From an uncultured Bacteroidales bacterium (GTDB lineage Bacteria > Bacteroidota > Bacteroidia > Bacteroidales > P3): a DNA stretch of 64,000 nt. Shown piece after piece: positions 8,294 through 15,900 of the stretch. Numbering within the stretch: the stretch's first letter is position 1; every line of letters begins with the position of its first letter. The stretch spans positions 39,443 through 103,442 of the forward strand of contig ONBB01000008.1 in NCBI GenBank assembly GCA_900315935.1. Direction: 5' to 3'. The translations under genes were made by a program, and so were the position numbers. Below the pieces are notes generated by a model. The model saw only the letters and a list, made by a program, of their open reading frames with translations. It had not been told where the DNA came from and did no database searches.

Positions 8294-9207
8294 ACACTCA
8301 CCTCCCCTTTGATGTGTGGGTGTGGGTCGTAGCCTTCGAGGGTGAAGTCTTCGTAGCGGAAGGCGAAGATGTCGTCGACGGCGGGGTTGATGCGCATGGT
8401 GGGCAGGGGGCGCGGGTCGCGGCTGAGCTGGAGATGCACCTGGTCGAGGTGGTTGCGGTAGATGTGGGCGTCGCCAAAGGTGTGTACGAAGTCGCCCGGC
8501 TCGAGGCCGCACACCTGCGCCACCATCATGGTGAGCAGGGCGTAGGAGGCGATGTTGAAGGGCACACCGAGGAATATGTCGGCCGAGCGCTGGTAGAGCT
8601 GGCAGGACAGGCGGCCTTTAAGGGGCTTTTCGTTGGTAAGCTGGCAGGTTGACAGATTGATAGGTTGACATGTTGATGCCCCGGATTTGTCCGTAGAACC
8701 TATCAACGTATCAACATTCAACTTATCAACCGAAGCCGCAGGCTCCACATAGAACTGGAACAAACAGTGGCAGGGCGGGAGCGCCATGTCCTGGATTTCG
8801 GCCGGGTTCCAGGCCGTTACCATCAGGCGGCGCGAGTAGGGGTTCTCTTTGATCTGGCGCACCACGTCGGCTATCTGGTCGATGGTGCCGCCGCGGCCGT
8901 CGGGCCACGAGCGCCATTGCGAGCCGTAGACGGGGCCGAGGTTGCCGTCCTTGTCGGCCCACTCGTCCCAGATGCTCACACCGTTGTCCTTGAGGTACTT
9001 TATGTTGGTGTCGCCACGGAGGAACCAAAGCAGCTCGTGGATGATGGAGCGCAGGTGCAGTTTCTTGGTAGTCAGTACGGGGAATCCGTCGGCCAGCGGG
9101 AAGCGCATCTGGTAGCCGAAGACACCGACGGTGCCGGTGCCGGTGCGGTCCTCGCGGACGGTGCCGTGGTCGAGCACATGTTGCAGCAGGTCTAGATATT
9201 GTTTCAT
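8290..9207 (-). CDS. thyA: Thymidylate synthase with 45-residue insertion
   Basis: Converts dUMP to dTMP using methylene-tetrahydrofolate; 305 residues against about 264 usual. Conserved blocks: [20 protein letters not shown], the catalytic PPCHC (Cys146), [20 protein letters not shown] and the C-terminal HP-HIKGEV region. Between QFYV (154) and LSCQLYQRS (200), where the family has a 3-4 residue turn (typically ADGK), there are about 45 extra residues rich in T, N, L and C encoded by octamer repeats (8611-8745). All catalytic residues survive, so the enzyme is probably active. An AAGGGAG site precedes the ATG at 9207. Operon with manC. Confidence 0.95.
   Translation of the reverse strand: MKQYLDLLQHVLDHGTVREDRTGTGTVGVFGYQMRFPLADGFPVLTTKKLHLRSIIHELLWFLRGDTNIKYLKDNGVSIWDEWADKDGNLGPVYGSQWRSWPDGRGGTIDQIADVVRQIKENPYSRRLMVTAWNPAEIQDMALPPCHCLFQFYVEPAASVDKLNVDTLIGSTDKSGASTCQPINLSTCQLTNEKPLKGRLSCQLYQRSADIFLGVPFNIASYALLTMMVAQVCGLEPGDFVHTFGDAHIYRNHLDQVHLQLSRDPRPLPTMRINPAVDDIFAFRYEDFTLEGYDPHPHIKGEVSV
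8611..8745. repeat. Octamer-repeat insertion in thyA
   Basis: GGTTGACA, GATTGATA, GGTTGACA, TGTTGATG (8647-8678) and the reverse-complement type TATCAACG, TATCAACA, TTCAACT, TATCAAC (8697-8730) form two facing tandem blocks that could fold into a stem. The whole stays in frame with thyA. Confidence 0.75.
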
Positions 9208-9219
9208 AACGTACTCCCT

Positions 9220-9244
9220 TAACGCCGATTGTTGCAAAATGTTG
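9220..9244 (-). promoter_or_regulatory. Weak copy of CAATAAA-N13-CGTTA element before thyA
   Basis: Minus strand CAACATT, 13 nt, CGTTA, then AAGGGAG and the thyA ATG 12 nt on. The first half matches only 4 of 7; spacing is exact. Confidence 0.4.
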
Positions 9245-9285
9245 TATCGGCACTGCGATTTTATCAAAATCACAGTGGCGACCCG

Positions 9286-9864
9286 CTAGCGGCGATAGAA
9301 GTGCATCTCGGTGAGGTACTGATAGACAGGCTCGGAGAGCAGATAGCGCACATCGCGGCCAGCTTGTATCTGCCGGCGGATATAGGTGGAGGAGATGTCC
9401 ATCATGGGCACATCGACCATCGTTACCGACGGGTGCGAGGCCAGGGGGCAGTGCTCGCTGCCGGGGCGGGGATATACAAAGATGCGGTGATGGGCCAGGA
9501 TGTGCTCGTAGTTGCGCCAGCGGTGCAGGCTCTCCAGGTTGTCGGAACCCATGATGAGGCTGAACTCATGCGTGGGATGCTTCTCCTGCAGGGCGGCGAG
9601 GGTAACCACGGTGTAGCTGGGCACCGGCAGGTGCATCTCTATGTCGCAAGCCTTGAGGCGGTAGTTGTTGTCGATGGCGCGGCGCACCATGGCCAGGCGA
9701 TGATGGTCGGCCAGCAGGGTGGCGCGCTCTTTGAGCGGGTTCTGCGGCGAGACGACCAGCCACACCTCGTCCACCTCCCCGTGCTGCACCATCGTGTTGG
9801 CAATGATGAGGTGCCCGACATGTATCGGGTTGAACGAGCCGAAGAAGAGGGCCGTGCGCTTCAC
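9286..9864 (-). CDS. nadD: Nicotinate-nucleotide adenylyltransferase
   Basis: Makes deamido-NAD from nicotinate mononucleotide and ATP in NAD synthesis; 192 residues, normal length. The nucleotidyltransferase signature GSFNPIHVGHL is at residues 9-19 and the second motif ISSTYIRRQI is near the C-terminus. The start codon is GTG at 9864, overlapping an AAGG; it lies 6 nt after the stop of the secreted-protein gene upstream, so the two form an operon. Confidence 0.95.
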   Translation of the reverse strand: MKRTALFFGSFNPIHVGHLIIANTMVQHGEVDEVWLVVSPQNPLKERATLLADHHRLAMVRRAIDNNYRLKACDIEMHLPVPSYTVVTLAALQEKHPTHEFSLIMGSDNLESLHRWRNYEHILAHHRIFVYPRPGSEHCPLASHPSVTMVDVPMMDISSTYIRRQIQAGRDVRYLLSEPVYQYLTEMHFYRR

Positions 9865-9870
9865 CTTCCG

Positions 9871-10485
9871 CTAGTAGTACTTGTACGCCGTCTCAATCTT
9901 GATATGGCGCAGGCGCTGCCCCTTGAAGGTGTATATCTGGGCCACCTCGCCGGCGGCCGACACCACCTTGAGCACCGCCACCTCGGCGGTGTAGCTCTTG
10001 GGGTATTTCTTGAAAAAGACCTTGAAGACGTCGTCTTTGGTCGATCCAGGCCGCAGGCCGTTGGCCAAAATGATTTCGGAGTCACTGACGTGTCCCGCCA
10101 GCACCTCTACTTTGCGCGTCCAGATGGAGTAAAAGAGGTCAAGGTAGCTCCCGTCAAGGCGCGTCATGCGGTTGACCGACACCTCCATCGAGTCGAAGTA
10201 CTTGCGGTAGTCGCTCTCGCGGTACCAATGCAGCTGGTTGTCAGTGATGTAGTCCTCCATCGACTCCCACACGCCGAAGGGGTATATTACCTGGTTGGAC
10301 ATGGTGTAGACCGTCATGGTGTCGGTGTATACCTTGATATCCTTGATCTGGTATTCGGGACGGGCGAATGCCTGCATCCGCATGGCTTTGGCACGTGCCG
10401 AGACGTTGCCGGTAACCACGTGCTGCTGTGCAACAGCCACGGCCGAAGCGATGACGAGGGCTATGATGACGAGGGTTTTCTTCAT
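9871..10485 (-). CDS. Secreted protein of unknown function
   Basis: 204 residues beginning with a clear signal peptide (MKKTLVIIALVIASAVAVAQ). I do not recognise a family. The mature part is mixed alpha/beta, with many Tyr and Val residues and a C-terminal region (GQRLRHIKIETAYKYY) reading like a strand-rich end. It precedes nadD by 6 nt and is preceded by an exact CAATAAA-N13-CGTTA element. Confidence 0.75.
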   Translation of the reverse strand: MKKTLVIIALVIASAVAVAQQHVVTGNVSARAKAMRMQAFARPEYQIKDIKVYTDTMTVYTMSNQVIYPFGVWESMEDYITDNQLHWYRESDYRKYFDSMEVSVNRMTRLDGSYLDLFYSIWTRKVEVLAGHVSDSEIILANGLRPGSTKDDVFKVFFKKYPKSYTAEVAVLKVVSAAGEVAQIYTFKGQRLRHIKIETAYKYY

Positions 10486-10512
10486 TGAGGTGTTTTTTGT
10501 TTTTAGTACCCT

Positions 10513-10537
10513 TAACGCGGCAATACTTGCTTTATTG
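10513..10537 (-). promoter_or_regulatory. CAATAAA-N13-CGTTA element (secreted protein-nadD)
   Basis: Exact copy on the minus strand, about 28 nt before the ATG at 10485. No TAnnTTTG box is seen close to the gene. Confidence 0.6.
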
Positions 10538-10829
10538 TGCAGAGGCGATTTTTTTCATTTTTTCCCGCACAGCCGCCCCCAGATGCCTCTGCTGCGGCTC
10601 TGCCCACCGAAATTTATATCGATAAAAATCGCCATTGCAGTAATTACGTATCAACTCCAACTCCGCCCAGCAACCGTCAGCGTTTCCGCGATTTTTTCGA
10701 CATATTCGATTTTTTCCAAGTTTATTTATACAGCTGATTTACAAATACATAACTTTTCCACATGTATCGATAGTCGAACCATTCCCCTACCATCCCCCTA
10801 GAATTACCCTAGAGAACCCTAGGCAAATA
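10538..10829. other. Intergenic region between birA and the nadD operon
   Basis: AT-rich with T-runs, and a CTAG-rich stretch (CCTAGAATTACCCTAGAG with CCCTAGG, about 10797-10822). No gene seen. Confidence 0.5.
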
Positions 10830-11576
10830 TCACCCGTATATCGATAAATCGCCCCCCTCAAAGGCAACCTCCTTCATCCCGCAGCAGAGGCGGCGCCCAT
10901 CGGCGGCCGTGAGTAACAGGCGCCCATAGGGGTCGATGCCCGTGATGGTGGCCGTAAGCACCTGGCCCACATAGCGATAGCGTGCCGGATGGCCCATGAG
11001 CATCAGGTGTCGCAGGTACTCGGCATCCAGGTCGCTGTCGGCGCGCAGACTGTCGTACCTCCGCCCGATACACTCCAGCAACCGCAGCAGCAGTGGCTCC
11101 AGGGCGTGGCAGCGCCCCGTCAGCAGACTTATCGACGTGGGGTTGGGCACCCAGGAGGGGAAGTCCATCTGATTCACATTCAGCCCGATGCCGCAGACTG
11201 CCGAGGCGATGCGGTCGCCCTGCAGGCGGGTGCTCACCAGGGTGCCGCATATCTTCCTGCCGCCGACATAGATGTCATTGGGCCACTTGATGAAAGTGGA
11301 ATGTGGTAAATGGTAAGTGGAAAGCAGGTCGACCAAAGCGAGCGAGAGGGCTTGCGTAAGGCGGAACTGCCGATCGGCCGGCAGGAATGTGGGATGCAGC
11401 ACCAGGCTGAAGGTCAGGTTCTTGCCCGGCTCCGCCGCCCAGTGGTTGCCTCGCTGCCCGATGCCGGCGGTCTGCTCCAGCGCCCAAAAGCAAGTGAAGT
11501 CCCCGACCTCGCCGAGGTCGAGGGCTTCACAATACTTGTTCGTCGACTCTACAGAGTCGATTTTTACGATTTTCAA
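10830..11576 (-). CDS. birA: Biotin--[acetyl-CoA-carboxylase] ligase
   Basis: Attaches biotin to carboxylase carrier proteins; 248 residues, catalytic domain only, no N-terminal repressor helix-turn-helix. Motifs: QTAGIGQRGNHW (ATP/biotin loop), KWPNDIYV and CGIGLNVN; the small SH3-like C-terminal domain follows. The start codon is TTG at 11576 and sits inside an AT-rich TTTCAATTTT-type repeat. Residues LLSTYHLPHSTF just before the KWPND motif are encoded by a 7-nt repeat (11291-11324). Confidence 0.93.
   Translation of the reverse strand: MKIVKIDSVESTNKYCEALDLGEVGDFTCFWALEQTAGIGQRGNHWAAEPGKNLTFSLVLHPTFLPADRQFRLTQALSLALVDLLSTYHLPHSTFIKWPNDIYVGGRKICGTLVSTRLQGDRIASAVCGIGLNVNQMDFPSWVPNPTSISLLTGRCHALEPLLLRLLECIGRRYDSLRADSDLDAEYLRHLMLMGHPARYRYVGQVLTATITGIDPYGRLLLTAADGRRLCCGMKEVAFEGGDLSIYG
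11291..11324. repeat. In-frame heptamer repeat inside birA
   Basis: Minus-strand units TTTCCAC, TTACCAT, TTACCAC, ATTCCAC encode STYHLPHST, directly before the conserved KWPND motif. Confidence 0.6.
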
Positions 11577-11597
11577 TTTTAAATTTTCAGTTTAAAT
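11571..11597. repeat. TTTCAATTTTAAA repeat between frr and birA
   Basis: AT-rich degenerate repeat spanning the frr stop and the birA TTG start. Confidence 0.45.
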
Positions 11598-12155
11598 CGA
11601 CATAATCTCCTTTTCCTTGGCGGCGTAGATTTTGTCGCACTCGGCGATGTGCTTGTCGGTGATGTCCTGGAGTTCTTTCTCCACCTGCTTCACCTCGTCC
11701 TCGGGCACCGACTTGTCCTTGAGCTTCTTGACCTTGTCCATCACGTTGCGGCGCACGTTGCGGACGTTGACCTTGGCGTTCTCAATCTCGGTCTTTGCGG
11801 CCTTGCTCAGCTCGCGGCGGCGCTCCTCGGTGAGCGGCGGGATGACGATGCGCAGCATGTCGCCCTCCTGGCGCGGGGTGAAGCCCAGGTTGGCGTCCAT
11901 GATGGCCTTGTTGATGGGGGACACCATGTTCTTCTCCCACGGCTGCACCACGATGGAGCGAGCGTCGGGCGTGTTGATGTTGGCCACCTGGCTGATTTCG
12001 GTCGGGGTGCCGTAGTAGTCCACCTTCACGCCGTCCAACATACCGGGGTTGGCCTTGCCGGCGCGGATTTTGGCCAGCTCCTTCTCCAGGAAGCTGAGCG
12101 AGCTCTGCATACTGTTTTTAGCCTCGTCGAGGCATGCTTTCGATAATTCGTTCAT
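11592..12155 (-). CDS. frr: Ribosome-recycling factor
   Basis: Splits post-termination ribosomes with EF-G; 187 residues, the usual length. Hallmarks are IRAGKANPGMLDGVKVDYYGTPTEISQVA, PWEKN and the Arg-rich RNVRRNVMDKVKKLKDK hinge/helix region. Lies 12 nt after pyrH on the same strand, the common pyrH-frr order. Confidence 0.97.
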   Translation of the reverse strand: MNELSKACLDEAKNSMQSSLSFLEKELAKIRAGKANPGMLDGVKVDYYGTPTEISQVANINTPDARSIVVQPWEKNMVSPINKAIMDANLGFTPRQEGDMLRIVIPPLTEERRRELSKAAKTEIENAKVNVRNVRRNVMDKVKKLKDKSVPEDEVKQVEKELQDITDKHIAECDKIYAAKEKEIMSI

Positions 12156-12167
12156 AGTGTATAGTGT

Positions 12168-12878
12168 TTAGTTTTTTGTTACCAAAGTTCCAATTTCCTC
12201 GCCCTCGACCACGCGCAGCAGGTTGCCCTGGCGGTTCATGTCGAATACGTATATGGGCAGGTCGTTGTCCTCGGCCAACGCAAAGGCGGTGAGGTCCATA
12301 ATTTTGAGCTTCTTCTCCAGCGCTTCGCTGTAGGTGAGGCGCATGTACTTGGTGGCCGAGGGGTCCTTCTCGGGGTCGGCGGTGTAGACGCCGTCCACAC
12401 GCGTGCCCTTCAGTATCACGTCGGCCTGCATTTCGATGGCGCGCAGGGTCGAGGCGGTGTCGGTGGTGAAGAAGGGGTTGCCGGTGCCACCGCTGACGAT
12501 GACCACACGGCCCGCCTCCATGGCCTCCACGGCGCGGCGGCGGCTCATCTCCTTGCAGATGGGCTCCACCGCCAGGCCGCCCAGCAGCTCGGTGCGCATG
12601 CCCTGCTTCTCCAGCTCGGCCTGCAGCGCCATGCTGTTGATTAGCGTGGCCAGCATGCCCATGTAGTCGCCCTGCACGCGGTCCATGCCGTTGGCGGCAC
12701 CGCTCAGGCCGCGGAATATGTTGCCGCCGCCGATGACGATGCCCACCTGGCAGCCGCGGTCCACCACGGCCTTGATATCCGCGGCGTACTGGCTGAGCAT
12801 GGCCGGGCTGATGCCATAGCTTTGGTCGCCCATCAGCGACTCGCCGCTCAGTTTGAGCAATATTCTGTTGTACTTCAT
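12168..12878 (-). CDS. pyrH: UMP kinase
   Basis: Phosphorylates UMP to UDP; 236 residues, amino-acid-kinase fold. Glycine motifs KLSGESLMG and GIVIGGGNIFRG bind nucleotide; GGTGNPFFTTDTAS and LKGTRVDGVYTADP are typical. Start ATG at 12878, 22 nt after the C10 protease stop on the same strand. No clear promoter is seen in that gap, so it may depend on one upstream or on one I did not recognise. Confidence 0.97.
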   Translation of the reverse strand: MKYNRILLKLSGESLMGDQSYGISPAMLSQYAADIKAVVDRGCQVGIVIGGGNIFRGLSGAANGMDRVQGDYMGMLATLINSMALQAELEKQGMRTELLGGLAVEPICKEMSRRRAVEAMEAGRVVIVSGGTGNPFFTTDTASTLRAIEMQADVILKGTRVDGVYTADPEKDPSATKYMRLTYSEALEKKLKIMDLTAFALAEDNDLPIYVFDMNRQGNLLRVVEGEEIGTLVTKN

Positions 12879-12900
12879 ATAGTTAGTTTTATTGTTAGTT

Positions 12901-15900
12901 CTATTGCACTATCAGCTTCCGCACCGTCTCCGCATGCTCTGTGGTAACGCGCACGAAATAGGTGCCGCGCGGCAGCAGGCTGACGTCGATGATGAGGGTG
13001 GCATGCACAGCGTGAGTTGTGGCCTGGAGGCGACCCTGAAGGTCGAGAACCTCCACCTTTGCGCCGGACACAAGGCCGGTAAGGGTGGCCTCGGTGGTGG
13101 CCGGGTTGGGATGGAGCGCTATCGTACCGTTGGCCACCTCATCGATACCCACCTGTTCGGGCGTGGCGAAGGTAATAGGCTCGCTCCAGTCGCTGTAGGT
13201 GTCGCTGTCGCAGCGTGCACGCACCTTGACAGTGTAGGTGGTCTGCTCGCGGAGTTCGTTCAGCAGGAAGGGGTGGGCGCTGCTGCTGTAGCGGGTGCCA
13301 TTGCAGTCAATCTCCCACATCTGCTCGTTGCCGCCGGGGGTCCAGTCGATGGTGGCACTGGTGGGGGTGATGTCGGACACCGTTACGTTTGTCGGCACAT
13401 CGCACTGCGGCGTGGGCATCGGATGGAAGGCGGCCACCACGGTGATATCGCGGATGAGGGTGAAGGTGTAGGGGTTGGCTGCCGACAGCTGGCTGCCGGT
13501 CTCGTCCATCCAGTAGGCGAAGAGGTAGCCGGCCGCAGGCGATGCCGTTACGGTAATCTGGGTTCCCTCGGCCACACTGCCACTGTGGGTGCTGCTGACT
13601 GTGCCCATGTCGCTGCCGTCTGCAATGACCGTTACATTATAATAAGTAACGCCAGGAGCGTTGGCCTCGAAGGTGGCGGTGTAAGTGGCGTTAGCGGTTA
13701 CGGTAACGGTGCGCGGGTTGTCGGTGTTGCCGTCCTGCCACTGCACAAAGTGGTAGCCGCTGTTGGGGGTGGCATAGAGGGTTGCCGTAGCACCGTAGGT
13801 GTACTCACCGCCGCCGCTGACCGAACCCATCGTGTTGCTGCTGGACGTGGCGGTGATGGTGTAGGTGTCTGCTGCGAAGAGGGCATTGAGGGTGATATCG
13901 CCCGTGAGGGTGAAGGTGTAGGGGTTGGCCGTCGAGGTCTGGCCAGCGCCGTACTGCCACTGCACGAAGTGGTGGCCCGTGGCCGGGGTGGCGGTTACGG
14001 TAACCTGGGTGTTCTCTTCCACGCTGCCGCTGTGGGTGCTGCTGACGGTGCCCATGGCATTGTCGAGGCTGTTGACCGAGACGTTGTAGTAGGTAACAGT
14101 GGGCGCGTTGGCCTCGAAGGTGGCAGTGTAGGTGGCGTTAGCAGTTACGGTAACGGTGCGCGGGTTGTCGGTGTTGCCGTCCTGCCACTGCACGAAGTGG
14201 TGGCCTGTGGCGGCAGTGGCGGTAAGGGTGGCAGTGGCGTTATAGTCATAGCTGCCGCCGCCGCTGACCGAGCCCATCGTGTTGTCGTTGGCATTGACGG
14301 TGAGGGTGTAGCTGTTGGGCGCGAAGGTGGCCGTGTAGGTGGCGTTGCCGGTAACGGTTACCGTGCGCGGATTGTCGGTGTTGCCGTCCTGCCACTGCAC
14401 GAAGTGGTGACCTGTGGAGGCCGTGGCCGTCAGGGTGGCCGTGGCACCGTGGTCGTAGCTGCCGCCGCCGCTCACACCACCCATGGTGGCATCGGCGCTG
14501 CTGGCGGTTACGGTGTAGCTGTTGATGGCGAAGGTGGCCGTGTAGGTAGCGTTGCCGGTTACGGTTACCGTGCGCGGATTCTGCGTGTTGCCGTCGTTCC
14601 ACTGCACGAAGTGGTAGCCCGTGGCGGCCGTGGCGGTGAGCGTGGCCGTGGCACCGTGGTCGTAGCTGCCGCCGCCGCTGACGCTACCCATGGTAGCATC
14701 GGCGCTGCTGGCGGTTACGGTGTAGCTGTTGATGGCGAAGGTGGCCGTGTATGTGGCGTTGCCGGTAACGGTTACCGTGCGCGGATTCTGCGTGTTGCCG
14801 TCGTTCCACTGCACGAAGTGGTGGCCTGTGGCAGCCGTGGCGGTGAGGGTAGCCGTGGCACCGTGGTCGTAGTTGCCGCCGCCGCTGACGCTACCCATGG
14901 TGGCATCGGTGCTGCTGGCGGTTACGGTGTAGCTGTTGATGGCGAAGGTGGCCGTGTAGGTGGCGTTGTCTGTAACCGTTACGGTGCGCGGATTCTGCGT
15001 GTTGCCGTCGTTCCACTGCACGAAGTGGTAGCCCGTGGCGGCCGTGGCGGTGAGGGTGGCAGTGGCGTTATAGTCATAGCTGCCGCCGCCGTTGACGCTA
15101 CCCATCTCGGCATTTGCACTATTGACCGTGAGGGTGTAGCTGTTGGGAGCGAAGTGGGCAGTGAGGGTGATGTCGCGTGTTACATTAAAGGTATACACAC
15201 TGGTGGTGGAGACTTGGGTGTTGCCTTCTTTCCAAGCGGTGAAGTGATGGCCGGTGGCCGCAGTGGCCGTAGCAGTGAATGAGGCACTCTCGGCTATAGT
15301 GCTGGCTCCATCCGGCGACACAGAACCCATGGAAGCGCTGGCCGTGGCGAGTGTTACAGTATATGTGTTGGAGTGGACAGCAAGCTGCACATTGTCGATT
15401 GCGGCCGGAGGATTGCTGCCGACCGAATTGTCGTTATACCAAAGGAAGACCAACTTGTAGTCGCCTGCGGCAGCTACCTGGAAGGTATAGCTGGCACTTT
15501 GCCAAGAGGTCTGTTGGTTGAGTTTGCCATTGGAGAGGTCTAGCCAACCCGTGGGTGTAGTCGTCATGGCACTTTCAGAGCCAGAGAAACTTACATTGGC
15601 AAGGTTCTCGCTGGCGGGGCAGAGGAAGATGCGCAGGAAGTCAAAGTTGCTTTCACCGTCACAACGCCAATTGAATCCGAGGTCGTACTCACCGGCGGCA
15701 AGGGTTACAGAGCGGTAGGCCATACTTTGGCTAGTGGCAGCACTGTTCGTATAAACGTTGCTGGATCCTCCATCATTGGAAATATACAGTGCACGTGTGC
15801 CGCTTTGGCTGACGGCGGTGCCTATATGCCACTGGTTGACAGCGGCATTGCTGTACTCCCAGTCGCAATCGTCAGCAGTCTCGAAACCGGTGCTGTAAGG

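Noticed and set aside
13640-15130. Regular repeats that could suggest a CRISPR array
   Set aside because: They are 207-nt coding repeats with conserved protein pattern; no short repeat-spacer structure and no cas genes.
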